Assembly (NCBI RefSeq): GCF_003363155.1
Contig: NZ_QRBE01000023.1
Location: 1-33,746 of the forward strand
Direction of reading: 5' to 3'
Length of the DNA: 33,746 bases
DNA from: Dyella monticola
GTDB taxonomy: Bacteria > Pseudomonadota > Gammaproteobacteria > Xanthomonadales > Rhodanobacteraceae
The notes under the pieces are model-generated. The model was not told the DNA's origin. It saw nothing but the letters and a program-made list of their open reading frames with translations, and made no database searches. Below are positions 1 to 9,039 of this stretch, piece after piece (position 1 is the first letter of the stretch; each line of letters opens with the position of its first letter). Position numbers and translations under genes: made by a program.

Positions 1-151
1 GCCAGCCGAGCTTGTGGCTGATGGGGAACAGGCCAGATAGGCCATCTTTCCCCGGGACGTTGGGCATGCAATCGTCGACCCAACGGGCATCCGTGTCGGG
101 ATGGCCGGCGCCGGTGAGATGAGGGTGGATGAAAGGTGGGCTGATGAGCAT
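1..151 (-). CDS. Partial ORF downstream of vgrG, possible T6SS effector or accessory protein
   Basis: An ATG at 151 opens a frame that stays open to the left edge of the window, giving about 50 residues starting MLISPPFIHPHL and ending in ISHKLGW. It begins 33 bases after the vgrG stop on the same strand, with a purine-rich AGGGACAG stretch just upstream as a possible ribosome binding site. The visible part has no signal peptide and is rich in Pro, Gly, His and Asp. I do not recognise the family. Genes placed directly after vgrG often encode cargo effectors or their adaptors, so that role is inferred from position only. The 3' part lies outside the window. Confidence 0.5.
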   Translation of the reverse strand, partial: MLISPPFIHPHLTGAGHPDTDARWVDDCMPNVPGKDGLSGLFPISHKLGW

Positions 152-184
152 GGACCTGTCCCTGGCAACGTGCGTGCGTAACGT

Positions 185-2494
185 TTATTCGGAATGGGTG
201 TAATCGGCGTTCGAAGAAGGATCGATGTTCGATGAGCCAAATGGATTGAGAGGCCGTTTTTGCGACGCCGCGCCCTGCCTGCCCCACCACGCGCACTTCT
301 CGTAGATATCGCCCGGCGTGCCATATTCGATGCGGTTGCCGTTGATCCTGATGTAGGAGCCGCCCGCGCCGATCCGGATTTCATGCTTGGCGTTCAGGAC
401 GAGCTTTCCGTTGCTGCTGGTGAGGGTGAAATCCTTGAGTGCGGCGAGCGCCATCTCATCGTTCTGCGCCTGGATCTGCACCTTGCCTTTGCCGGCGATG
501 AGTTTCATGCCCTTTTGCGCAAACAGGCTGATGATCTCGCCGGCAGCGACGGTGAACTTGCGCAGCACGCCGACATCCGCGTTTTCACCTGCGGTGAAGA
601 TGAGGTTTTTGCCGGCGCTGTGCAGGATGGACTCGGGTGTTGTGGTTGCGATGGATGCGGTGGCGCTTAGCACCATCACCGCCTGTTGCAAGTCCTTGAG
701 CTGGGTTTGCAGCACTTCGTTCATCGCCTTGGTATCGGCCGCCTCCGCCTGCGCGCTGGTGGCGACCTGCATCAGGCTTTCCATCTGCGCGTTGGCCGTT
801 TGCAGCCGTTGCACGGCTTCGTGCATATCCAACTGCGCGCCCTGGGCGTTGACGCGGTTGTCCGTGCTGACGAAGAGGCCCTTGCCGGCGCGCAGGGCGC
901 CGTAGGCGGAGGTGCGCAGCTCGAAGCCCTCACCGCGTTGCCGCCGCTGACCATCCACGATGTGGCCGAGCGTGAGTTGGCTTTTGCCGGAATGCTCGGT
1001 ACTGAGCTTGATGTGCTCCTGGCCTTCCCAATCCTCCATCTGCAGCTTGTTGTCGCGCTGCGTGCGGATCACGTTGCGCGACATCCAACGATCCTGATTG
1101 GTGATCAGGTCGATGGCCTGGCTGTGATGGTGGAAGGCGGCGATGTAGGGTTTGTTGGGGTCGCCATCGCGGAATTTGATGACGGCTTCATCGCCGTCCA
1201 GCGCGGGGAAGTGCATGCCCGTTTGCAGCTTGCCGGCGAAGGGTTTTGCGAGACGCAGCGGTACGCTTTCGCCGCCCGGGCTCCAGGCGTCAAAGTCCAG
1301 GTCGAAGCGGACGGTGTAATAACCCTCCTTGGTGAGGTACGCGTAGTCGTAGCGGCTGGGGGAGGTGATGCGTGCGGACAGCGAACCGGCGATCCTGGGC
1401 CACGCGGTTTCATTGAGCGGCAGGCGGAAGCGCCGGTCGGCCGGCATCGCGGTGAAGGTATTGCGGTAGGTTTGGTCGCGGGCGCCGGTGTGGATCACCC
1501 TGGTGATCACCATGCCATTGGGGGCGTCCGGCAATACCTCATCCGTTTGGACAATGCGTGCGGGACGCATCGCCATCGATGTGCTGCTGCCCTTGTACAC
1601 CACCTGCGTCGCGATGGCCGCTTCGTGCCGCAACTGCGCTTCCCACTGCGCTTGCGCCAGATCAAGATGGCCGGTGCCATACACATACCGTTGCCCGCAG
1701 GTGGTGGTGTCCTTGCTGGCGACGTTTGCTTCGGCCTGAAAGCGTTCCCACGCCTGATCGGGGTTGTAGTCGGCCACTCGATACGATTGCGGCACAATCC
1801 GCGCGTGGGTTTCGAGCGAGAGCAACGCCTCGCTCTGGGGGTTCAAGCCGGCCGGTTCGCGATGAAGCAGTGTGAGCGTGGGCGTATAGAGATAATGGTC
1901 GACATCGTCGCCAATAACGAGCACATCACCGTGCTCACCGTCATCGACGTAGCTGTAAAGCCCTTCCTGTTCCATCAAGACGCGGATGTAATCTCCATCG
2001 CTGAGCTTGTATTGCAGGCGGAAGGCATGCTGCGGATAGCTGCGGCGCAGATTGAAGGTGAATTGGTGACCTTTGAAGCCATGCCGGCGCAGGATTGCTT
2101 CGATGATCTGAGGCGCGGTTTGTTGCTGGAAAATGCGGCACGCTTGCACGTGGCTAAGACGTGCCACATGCGGTTCGATCACCAGTTGATAGGTGTATTC
2201 GTCGTGGGTGCGTCTGATGCGACTAAAAGCCGTGGCGCAGCCAGCAAACTGGCGAGGCGTGCCATCGGCGCTCACCATGCGGAACGTAGCATCGTGGCCG
2301 ACGATATCCTCCCGCGCGATTGCTTGCGGATGGGAGAGCATGACGGTGATGCGGTAGGGGCTGCCCAACGCCTCCTGCGCTTCGAACGATCGCACGTCGA
2401 AAGCGCTGGAGAGCGCCACTGCAGGCATGTCGACGAAATAATGTTGATGCCCATCTTGCGCTACAGCGAGCGCGGATCCAACCGGGTCCGGCAT
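185..2494 (-). CDS. vgrG: Type VI secretion system spike protein VgrG (TssI)
   Basis: The product has 769 residues. VgrG trimers form the puncturing tip of the type VI secretion needle and carry effectors into target cells. The first ~380 residues fit the gp27-like part of the family. Residues ~420-470 (GMHFPALDGDEAVIKF and the DGDPNKPYI segment) fit the gp5-like OB fold. The rest is a DUF2345 tail with a helical stretch (~560-620) followed by repetitive beta-strand sequence that would form the needle. The C terminus is short and polar, with no recognisable fused effector domain. The ATG at 2494 is preceded by AAAGGAA at good spacing. No other tss genes are in the window, so this is a vgrG island detached from a main cluster, or lies at its edge. 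A partial ORF follows closely and may be its cargo. Confidence 0.93.
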   Translation of the reverse strand: MPDPVGSALAVAQDGHQHYFVDMPAVALSSAFDVRSFEAQEALGSPYRITVMLSHPQAIAREDIVGHDATFRMVSADGTPRQFAGCATAFSRIRRTHDEYTYQLVIEPHVARLSHVQACRIFQQQTAPQIIEAILRRHGFKGHQFTFNLRRSYPQHAFRLQYKLSDGDYIRVLMEQEGLYSYVDDGEHGDVLVIGDDVDHYLYTPTLTLLHREPAGLNPQSEALLSLETHARIVPQSYRVADYNPDQAWERFQAEANVASKDTTTCGQRYVYGTGHLDLAQAQWEAQLRHEAAIATQVVYKGSSTSMAMRPARIVQTDEVLPDAPNGMVITRVIHTGARDQTYRNTFTAMPADRRFRLPLNETAWPRIAGSLSARITSPSRYDYAYLTKEGYYTVRFDLDFDAWSPGGESVPLRLAKPFAGKLQTGMHFPALDGDEAVIKFRDGDPNKPYIAAFHHHSQAIDLITNQDRWMSRNVIRTQRDNKLQMEDWEGQEHIKLSTEHSGKSQLTLGHIVDGQRRQRGEGFELRTSAYGALRAGKGLFVSTDNRVNAQGAQLDMHEAVQRLQTANAQMESLMQVATSAQAEAADTKAMNEVLQTQLKDLQQAVMVLSATASIATTTPESILHSAGKNLIFTAGENADVGVLRKFTVAAGEIISLFAQKGMKLIAGKGKVQIQAQNDEMALAALKDFTLTSSNGKLVLNAKHEIRIGAGGSYIRINGNRIEYGTPGDIYEKCAWWGRQGAASQKRPLNPFGSSNIDPSSNADYTHSE

Positions 2495-2511
2495 ACGGGT
2501 TCCTTTATGGC

Positions 2512-2575
2512 GGTGTTCTGGCCGTGGTACGGCAAGTCATGCGCATGGCTTGCGCATGCGCAGTGCGAGAACACC
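2512..2575. repeat. Nested inverted repeats in the vgrG leader
   Basis: The outer arms GGTGTTCT (2512-2519) and AGAACACC (2568-2575) are perfect inverted copies. Between them lies the perfect 12-base palindrome TGCGCATGCGCA (2551-2562), plus a second TGCGCA copy. The element sits within 100 bases upstream of the vgrG start, inside the 225-base gap between the aldehyde dehydrogenase stop and vgrG. It could fold in the vgrG leader RNA, act as a terminator-like barrier for the upstream operon, or bind a regulator. There is no U-tract of classic length. No other gene is visible in the gap. Confidence 0.45.
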
Positions 2576-2719
2576 ATTTTTAGGACCTCTCAGCCGCCCC
2601 TTCTAATGGTTGGAAGCCCGGTGCTGTGTAAGGAATGCCCGAATTTGTGTCGTCCGCGCCGGGTGCGGACAACGTGATGAGCGGCCGCTGACATATCTGC
2701 GAGAACAGGTTCTTGTCGC

Positions 2720-4135
2720 TCAACCCATGCGCAACAGAAATTTCAGCAACTGCCGGAAGCGCTTGCCGTACGGCGGATTGAGCAAGCCGGCGCCGTTGAA
2801 CCGCGCTTGCCGGAACACCGGCTTCATATGCGAGAACGTGCGAAAACCCGCTTCACCGTGATAACCGCCCATGCCCGAAGGCCCTACGCCGCCGAACGGC
2901 AGACGATGCTGGGCGATGTGATAAAGCGTGTCGTTGAGCGTTACGCCACCGGCATGCGTGTGCGCGAGCACCTGATCGATGCGCGCCTGATCGCGTTCGA
3001 ACAGATACAGCGCAAGTGGGCGCGGACGGCGGCTTATATAGTCGATGGCTTCATCGAGCGTGTCATAGGGAATCAGCGGCAGCAGCGGGCCGAAGATTTC
3101 TTCCTGCATCACCGGCATGTCGTCGTGCACGTCGGTCAATAGCACCGGCGTAAGCAGGCGTTGTTCGGGTCGATCGGCGACATCGTTCAAGCGTTCGCTA
3201 CGTGCACCGGTGCTCACCGCGCTATCGCGCAACTGCACCAGGCGCTGATAATGGCGATCGGTCGCAATGCTGGCGTATTGCTGGTTGTGAGCGAAATCCG
3301 GATACAGGCGCGCCGTGGCGTCCTGTGCGGCAGCGACAAAGCGAGCAACGTCGTTACGCGGCAATAACACGTAATCAGGCGCAATGCAGGTTTGTCCCGC
3401 ATTGACCAGCTTGCCGAACACGATGCGTTCCACCGCATGCTCAAACCGTGCGCCCGGTCCGATGATGGCAGGTGACTTGCCGCCCAGTTCAAGGGTTACC
3501 GGTGTGAGGTGATCCGCCGCGGCGCGCATCACGTGATGGCCGACCGAAGTTGAGCCGGTAAACAACAGATGATCGAACGGCAGCGCTGCGAAAGCCTGGC
3601 CCACGGACGCATCGCCATTGACGACGATCACTTCATCGGGCTGAAAATGCCTTGCGACGAGTTCGGCAAAAAGCTGCGAGAAACGCGGCGTATACTCGCT
3701 CATCTTCACCATCGCGCGATTACCCGCCACCAGCGCGTCCACCAACGGACCTACGGCAAGAAACAATGGGTAATTCCACGGCACGATGATGCCGACCACA
3801 CCCAACGGCTGAGGGCGCAACTCCGTGCTCGCCGGTAGAAACGCCACGCCGGCCACGTGCCGCGTGGGCTTCATCCAACGCCAGCCATGCTTGAGCGCGT
3901 GACGGATGCCCGACAGGCTTGGAAATACCTCCAGCATGTCGGTCTCTTCGTGCGGGCGACAACCGAAATCCGCGTGGATCGCATCGGCAATCTCCGCGCG
4001 ATGCTGGCTTACCACCGCCTCCAATGCGCGCAAGCGTCGCGCGCGCGTGGGCCAATCGGGCAATGGATCGCGCGCCTGCACGATGCGTAAGCGCCGCAAT
4101 TCGGTGAGCAGATCGACGTTTGCGGGTTGATTCAT
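2720..4135 (-). CDS. Coniferyl-aldehyde-dehydrogenase-like NAD(P)-dependent aldehyde dehydrogenase
   Basis: The product has 471 residues and belongs to the class 3-type aldehyde dehydrogenase branch that includes bacterial coniferyl aldehyde dehydrogenases. It oxidises an aldehyde to the acid in the cytoplasm. Visible marks are the cofactor/oxyanion segment VPWNYPLF (~residues 118-125), the TGSTSVG nucleotide-binding loop, the general base Glu in LELGGKSP (~216), and the catalytic Cys in NAGQTCIAPDY (~250). The ATG at 4135 is 5 bases past the stop of the TonB-receptor gene. A TTG at 4144 would add three residues and overlap that stop, and is less likely. It is the last gene of the four-gene operon, so its aldehyde is probably a product of what the receptor imports. 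The true substrate cannot be read from sequence. Confidence 0.9.
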   Translation of the reverse strand: MNQPANVDLLTELRRLRIVQARDPLPDWPTRARRLRALEAVVSQHRAEIADAIHADFGCRPHEETDMLEVFPSLSGIRHALKHGWRWMKPTRHVAGVAFLPASTELRPQPLGVVGIIVPWNYPLFLAVGPLVDALVAGNRAMVKMSEYTPRFSQLFAELVARHFQPDEVIVVNGDASVGQAFAALPFDHLLFTGSTSVGHHVMRAAADHLTPVTLELGGKSPAIIGPGARFEHAVERIVFGKLVNAGQTCIAPDYVLLPRNDVARFVAAAQDATARLYPDFAHNQQYASIATDRHYQRLVQLRDSAVSTGARSERLNDVADRPEQRLLTPVLLTDVHDDMPVMQEEIFGPLLPLIPYDTLDEAIDYISRRPRPLALYLFERDQARIDQVLAHTHAGGVTLNDTLYHIAQHRLPFGGVGPSGMGGYHGEAGFRTFSHMKPVFRQARFNGAGLLNPPYGKRFRQLLKFLLRMG

Positions 4136-4140
4136 GACAC

Positions 4141-6603
4141 TCAAAACTTGGTGCGTAATTCAACGCCATACGTGCGCGGCGGCGTGATGGTGGCATACGG
4201 TGTGCCGAAATCATCCGTGGTGTCGTTGCCGATGCCGAGCACGTAGCGCTTGTTGAACATGTTGTTGACGTACAAGCCTACACCCCAGCGCTGATCCGGT
4301 GTATGCCAGTCCAGCCTGGCGTCGGTGCGCTGCTGCGATGTGCCGATGCTGAAGGCGGCGGTGCTGAAGCAATTGCCCTGGAATTCCGAGTCGGCGTTGC
4401 AGCGCGTATGACCGCGATAGGCATATTGCATATTCAGTTCGAGGTCGCCGCGATACACGCCGTGCCAGGTGTAATCAAAACCCACGGTGCTTGAAAACAG
4501 CGGCTCGCCCGTGGGCTGTCCATCAAGCACGACGCCGGAGGTGGAGACGCCGCGGATGTATGTACTGTCGATATACGCCATGGTGGCGTTCAGGCGCAGT
4601 GCGTCGGAGGGTTCCCACTGCGCGTCCATGTCCACGCCGTTCGCATGCTGGTCGCTGGTCATCACGGTGTAGAACGGTACGCCTGAACCGGATGAATTGG
4701 GATTGAGCACCGACGATTGCAGGTTCGAATAGCGGTAGTAGTACACCGAGGTGTTGAAAAGCAGGTTGTACTGTGGCACCACCATCTTGATGCCGCCTTC
4801 GTAGTTCCACACTTTTTCCGGTGCATACAGCGAGCCCACTTGCAGGCTGTTGTAACCGCCGGCCTTGTAACCTTTGGTCGCGGAGAGATAGGCCATCACG
4901 TTCGGCGTGAATCGGTAGCTTCCGACCAGGCGCGGGCTGAAGTCGTGCCAGGTGTGATGCACGGGCACCCATTCGCCTACCGCATTGGGAAACACGATGT
5001 TGCCGCCGAACGCCGCCAACGCCTGCTGTGCTTGGGGTGGCAAGAGACCGTAGACACCAGTGGAAACCAGTTCCGCCACAGTCTGATCGAACGCGGTCGC
5101 CTGGCGCGGTGGCGTATACCAGGTGAAATCCTTCTGGTCCTCCGTGTAGCGCAGGCCGGTGGTGATATCCAGCTTGTCGTTGACGTGCCAGATCACATCG
5201 CCGAACGCGGCATAGGCTTTGAAGTTGCCGTCGTTGCTGATCTCCTCGCGCCACGGATCGCCCAGCAAGTTGAAAGGCAAGCCAAGCGCCTGCAGGCCTT
5301 GCGTGATGTCGGTCAGCGGCAGGCCGATGCCATCCACATTTTGCGCCAACGTATCCAGGCTGCTGGTATTGGTATTCACCTGGCTGGTCTGGCGCGCCTG
5401 CTCGGAGTAGAAGCTCACGCCCGATACCCAGTCCATCAGATCGTTGTCGCCCGACAGTTTGAATTCCTGGTAATAGCTGTTGTTGTGCTCGATGTTGGCG
5501 GTATCCAGATAGCTGACGATGTGATCCGTACCGTCGTTGTCTTCGTCGTTGAAGGTATTGAAATGGCGCCAGGCGGTTGTCGAGGTGAAGCTTCCCCACG
5601 CAAACGAGTGGTCGATAATCAGCGTGGAATCATCGAAGTGGCGCCACTCGCTTGCCTGGATGGCATCGTTATAGAGCGGTGCCGTAAGGGGGTTGAGATA
5701 GCTGGCGGCGTTTGGCGGAAAGGGTGGACGTTGGTTGGTGTCGTTGGAAAGCGGTATCAGACCGATCGCCGGACGCGGCGGCTGGTTCAAGCGCTCGTAA
5801 TCCCACGACCACAGCACGCGCGTGTCAGGCGTAATGTTCCAGCGGTAGACGATGCGGCTTCCCCAATCGTCATTCTTGCCATAGTGCTGGCCGTTGGCCT
5901 GGTCGCGGATCCAGCCGTCGCTCTGGTTGTCCAGCACACTCACACGTAGCGCCATGTCCTTGGCGAGCGGGAGGTTGACCAGTGCGCTCTCATAATGCTC
6001 GCCCTCATTGCCGATACGCACCGTGGCCTTGCCTTCGAACGTATCGGTGGGCTCGTTGGTGACGATGGAGATCGCGCCGCCTGCCGCATTGCGGCCGAAC
6101 AACGTACCTTGCGGCCCTTTAAGCACTTCGATGCGATCGATGTCGTTGAACGCAAGCAATGCACCACCGGAGCGCGCCGCGTAGACGCCATCGATGTACA
6201 CGCCTACCGCCGACTCCGTACCGATACCGAAGTCGCTGGTGCTGATGCCGCGCAATGAATAGCTGGGCTGCGTCGGCTGGCTTCCATCCACCACCAGGCC
6301 AGGTACGAATAGCGAGATTTTGCTGAGATCCGTGGCGGCCTGCGTGTCGATCTGTTTTGACGTGATGATCTGCAGTGGAATCGGCACCTGTTCCATTTGC
6401 TGCGTGCGGCTTTGCGCGGTCACGGTGATGTTGCCAAGCTGCTTGGCTTTACTCGCGTCGGGCTGGTTCTGCGTATCGTTCGTGCTGGTCTGCACCGGTG
6501 CATCGTCGCCAAAGGCGGACATGGGTGTGCACATCAGCAGTGCAACGCCACCACGCAGGAGATGGCGCACATAAGCGGGCAGTGTTCGTTGATGGGCAAT
6601 CAT
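4141..6603 (-). CDS. TonB-dependent outer-membrane receptor
   Basis: The product has 820 residues and should be an outer-membrane beta barrel that takes up a ligand using TonB energy. An N-terminal signal peptide is visible (basic start, hydrophobic GGVALLMC, cleavage near SAFG). The plug domain follows, with ITVTAQSR near residue 60 and the plug-end motif VLKGPQGTLFGRNAAGGAISIVTNEP around 165-190. The barrel fills the remainder and ends in the usual aromatic residue (LRTKF). The N-terminal style resembles receptors for organic molecules more than the classical siderophore receptors, but that is an impression. The ATG at 6603 has a strong GGGGGAAAG site upstream. It lies 37 bases after the diheme cytochrome gene and nearly touches the aldehyde dehydrogenase gene, so all are probably co-transcribed. 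Confidence 0.93.
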   Translation of the reverse strand: MIAHQRTLPAYVRHLLRGGVALLMCTPMSAFGDDAPVQTSTNDTQNQPDASKAKQLGNITVTAQSRTQQMEQVPIPLQIITSKQIDTQAATDLSKISLFVPGLVVDGSQPTQPSYSLRGISTSDFGIGTESAVGVYIDGVYAARSGGALLAFNDIDRIEVLKGPQGTLFGRNAAGGAISIVTNEPTDTFEGKATVRIGNEGEHYESALVNLPLAKDMALRVSVLDNQSDGWIRDQANGQHYGKNDDWGSRIVYRWNITPDTRVLWSWDYERLNQPPRPAIGLIPLSNDTNQRPPFPPNAASYLNPLTAPLYNDAIQASEWRHFDDSTLIIDHSFAWGSFTSTTAWRHFNTFNDEDNDGTDHIVSYLDTANIEHNNSYYQEFKLSGDNDLMDWVSGVSFYSEQARQTSQVNTNTSSLDTLAQNVDGIGLPLTDITQGLQALGLPFNLLGDPWREEISNDGNFKAYAAFGDVIWHVNDKLDITTGLRYTEDQKDFTWYTPPRQATAFDQTVAELVSTGVYGLLPPQAQQALAAFGGNIVFPNAVGEWVPVHHTWHDFSPRLVGSYRFTPNVMAYLSATKGYKAGGYNSLQVGSLYAPEKVWNYEGGIKMVVPQYNLLFNTSVYYYRYSNLQSSVLNPNSSGSGVPFYTVMTSDQHANGVDMDAQWEPSDALRLNATMAYIDSTYIRGVSTSGVVLDGQPTGEPLFSSTVGFDYTWHGVYRGDLELNMQYAYRGHTRCNADSEFQGNCFSTAAFSIGTSQQRTDARLDWHTPDQRWGVGLYVNNMFNKRYVLGIGNDTTDDFGTPYATITPPRTYGVELRTKF

Positions 6604-6640
6604 GTTTTTCTTTCCCCCAAGAAATGAAACGAAATACCCC

Positions 6641-7795
6641 TCAATGCAACACCACGCATTCCCCAGGCTGCGCCGCGATCCATGCCTTGATCAGCGCGAC
6701 GCCCTCCTTGTGCACTGTGCTACGGCCGATCTCGGGCATCATCGTGCCCGGCTGGGTGGAGCTGAGCCGGTACGGAATAATCGAGTCGTCGGGATGGCCC
6801 GGCACGATATCGAAGAAGTGATCGCCCGTACCTTGCCCCGCGGCAGTCGGTGGTTTGCAGATGCCGATGTGACGGTCTTTCGGCGTGCTGATGTCCAGCG
6901 TCAGGCCGGTGGTATTGGCGGCGCCTTTCGGGTTGTGGCAATGGCCGCAATTGATGTCGAGGTAGGCGCGTGCGCGGGCATCCAGCGAAGCGTGTGGATC
7001 CATCCAGTTCGCGTTGCGTGGCGCATCGGCGGGCGCGGGCGCGCCGGTGAGATACCCCACGCGTGTGAGATGCGTCAGTTGGTTTTCGTCACCGTCGGCG
7101 TAGCGATAATCGCGGTTGAGATGTCGCGCTTTCGGACCGATCGGCTGCAGCGCACGCGTGGTCCAGTCGCGTGCATGGCAGCTGACGCATTGGCTTTGAT
7201 CGGGTACGACGTAATTGAAATCTTCGCGTTCGCCGTTCTCGCTTATCAGCCGCAACGGTTGCACATCGCCGGTGCGCGCGAGCAGGGCGTCGGTCTGGTC
7301 GGCATTCCATACGTAGGGGATGGCGATCCAACCGTTCTTGCGACGCACCAGCAGGCGCGTTTCCACCAGATGCACGTTGGCGAGATTCAAACCTTGTCCG
7401 GCGAAATCGCGACGGGTGTCGTAGGTGCGTGCGACGTCTTTGGCGTTGCGCGGTTCGGATGCGGGAATGGGATAAAAAAACGTTTTGCTGATGATCGTTC
7501 CCACTGGAAAATCGAAGGTATCGGTGGCGCTGTAGTGGGCGGAAACGCCTTTGGGCATCCAGATGGTGCGCAGCTTATGTGCGTAATCGGTAAACAAAGG
7601 CGTGTTCAGTTCGTACGGTACGACACCCTGATTCAACTGAAGCACGCCATCGCGCGCTTCGACCACGTGCCAGTCGCTCAACGCTGGCGGGTAGCCGTCA
7701 TCGTGAAATGCCACCGGCTCCATGCCTCGATGGCAGGCTGCAAGGCACGGCAGTGCCAGCAACCATGTCATGCGTATCCACAGCTTCATTGACAT
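6641..7795 (-). CDS. Two-heme c-type cytochrome lipoprotein of the SO2930/HNE_0200 family
   Basis: The product has 384 residues and two c-type heme attachment motifs, CVSCH (~203-207) and CGHCH (~283-287). The N terminus MSMKLWIRMTWLLALPCLAAC is a lipoprotein signal with Cys21 as the lipidated residue, so the protein should be membrane-anchored in the periplasm. I set the start at the ATG at 7795, eight bases after the stop of the beta-helix gene; an ATG at 7789 is equally possible. A longer reading from 7858 would put sequence before the signal peptide and overlap the preceding gene. This family is known to occur next to the beta-helix protein found just upstream. It probably passes electrons from a periplasmic oxidation, but the reaction is not established. 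Confidence 0.85.
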   Translation of the reverse strand: MSMKLWIRMTWLLALPCLAACHRGMEPVAFHDDGYPPALSDWHVVEARDGVLQLNQGVVPYELNTPLFTDYAHKLRTIWMPKGVSAHYSATDTFDFPVGTIISKTFFYPIPASEPRNAKDVARTYDTRRDFAGQGLNLANVHLVETRLLVRRKNGWIAIPYVWNADQTDALLARTGDVQPLRLISENGEREDFNYVVPDQSQCVSCHARDWTTRALQPIGPKARHLNRDYRYADGDENQLTHLTRVGYLTGAPAPADAPRNANWMDPHASLDARARAYLDINCGHCHNPKGAANTTGLTLDISTPKDRHIGICKPPTAAGQGTGDHFFDIVPGHPDDSIIPYRLSSTQPGTMMPEIGRSTVHKEGVALIKAWIAAQPGECVVLH

Positions 7796-7803
7796 CGGTG
7801 CGC

Positions 7804-9039
7804 TCAAACGTTCGGCTCGGGGTTGAGCGCAACCGGCGGCAGTTTGGGCAAGCTGCACTGGAAGGGCTTGGTATCCGTGCTTGGATGCTTGTAACCGTGT
7901 GGGCCGTCTGCATTGAGCACCCCGTTCGTATCTTCAATGCAGATGCGATCGTTGGCGGGCGGCAAGCCGTCGACCTGATGGTTTGGATCGGCGTAACCAT
8001 CCCACACCACATCGGGAAAGCTGCCGTTGATACCGTACACGGCTGCCTTGAGCGTTTTCAGCTCCAGGCCATCCGGCGAATCGCCACCGCCCTTAAAGCG
8101 GTTGCCGTAGACGTAGATGCTTTTCGGATACGGGTTGTAATCGGCGGCCACGCCGAGCTTGTTGTAATAGTTGGTGGAAAAATAACTGGAAATGATCACA
8201 TTGGCCGTCTGGTTGTCGGCGATGTCGTTGTCGAAGATTTCCACTTTGTCATTGGAGTTGACCACGACACCCGAGCCGGCCGGTACGCTGGCCACCGCCG
8301 CGCCTTTCTTGGCGAAGTTGCCGGTGTTGTTGGCAAATACCTTGTTGTGGAAGACGCGCGTAGCATGCCCGGCCTGGGAAAGATTGGGCATGTTGAAGAC
8401 CAGGATGCCGCCGGTGTTCTTCGTCGCCGTGTTGTCGTACACGTCGGCATTGACCGAGTTCTCGATCTCGATCCCTGCTACGTTTTCTTCAACGCGGTTG
8501 CGGCGCACGACGATGGTGTTCGATTGCCCCACGTAGATGCCGGCATCGGAGGCGCCGATCACCACCGAATCTTCCACCAAAACGTTCTGCGTCTTCACCG
8601 GATAAAGGCCATAGGCGCCGTTGGTGCTCTTGGGGCCGTCGGTCCATTCGATGCGCACCCCGTGGATGGTGATGTTCTTGCCCTGGTTGATTTTCAACGC
8701 ATCGCCCATCGTGTCTTCGATGGCGAGGTTCTCGATGGTGAAATCGTCGGCATTCACCAGCAAACCTTCCGGGCCGACGATCTGCCCCTTGAACGACAGC
8801 ACCGTCTTGTCCATGCCTGCGCCACGGATCGTCACGCCATTGGTGCGCAGGCTCAAGCCACGCTTGAGCGTGTAATGGCCGGCCGGCACCGTGATGACGC
8901 TGCCGGGTTTGGCATCGAGCAACTGCTGTTCCAGTTTGCTTTCGAACGAGGCGTCGTTCTGACTTTGCGTGGCGCTCTCCTGATGACCGCAGGCAGCCAG
9001 CAGTAGCGACGTGACAAGCACGGTGCAGGTCTTGCGCAT
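7804..9039 (-). CDS. Parallel beta-helix repeat lipoprotein paired with the diheme cytochrome
   Basis: The product has 411 residues. The start at 9039 gives a compact lipoprotein signal, MRKTCTVLVTSLLLAAC, with Cys17 lipidated, and has GGGGAG upstream. A longer frame from 9117 would put unrelated sequence before the signal. Residues ~45-300 contain successive right-handed beta-helix rungs with the usual Asn/Asp-rich turns (GVTIRGAGMDKT, ENLAIEDTMGDAL, VLVEDSVVIGASDAGIYVG, IEIENSVNADVYDN). These folds often bind or cleave polysaccharides, but I see no named catalytic signature. The family is known as the companion of the SO2930-type diheme cytochrome. It is the first gene of the operon, so the promoter should lie in 9040-9340. 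Confidence 0.85.
   Translation of the reverse strand: MRKTCTVLVTSLLLAACGHQESATQSQNDASFESKLEQQLLDAKPGSVITVPAGHYTLKRGLSLRTNGVTIRGAGMDKTVLSFKGQIVGPEGLLVNADDFTIENLAIEDTMGDALKINQGKNITIHGVRIEWTDGPKSTNGAYGLYPVKTQNVLVEDSVVIGASDAGIYVGQSNTIVVRRNRVEENVAGIEIENSVNADVYDNTATKNTGGILVFNMPNLSQAGHATRVFHNKVFANNTGNFAKKGAAVASVPAGSGVVVNSNDKVEIFDNDIADNQTANVIISSYFSTNYYNKLGVAADYNPYPKSIYVYGNRFKGGGDSPDGLELKTLKAAVYGINGSFPDVVWDGYADPNHQVDGLPPANDRICIEDTNGVLNADGPHGYKHPSTDTKPFQCSLPKLPPVALNPEPNV

Noticed and set aside
686-2677. Plus-strand open frame of 663 codons antisense to vgrG
   Set aside because: It mirrors the codon structure of vgrG, has no domain or good start site, and its product is a His/Arg/Gly-rich shadow composition.
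4717-5949. Plus-strand open frame of 410 codons antisense to the TonB receptor
   Set aside because: It is a shadow of the receptor gene with no recognisable domain and no ribosome binding site.
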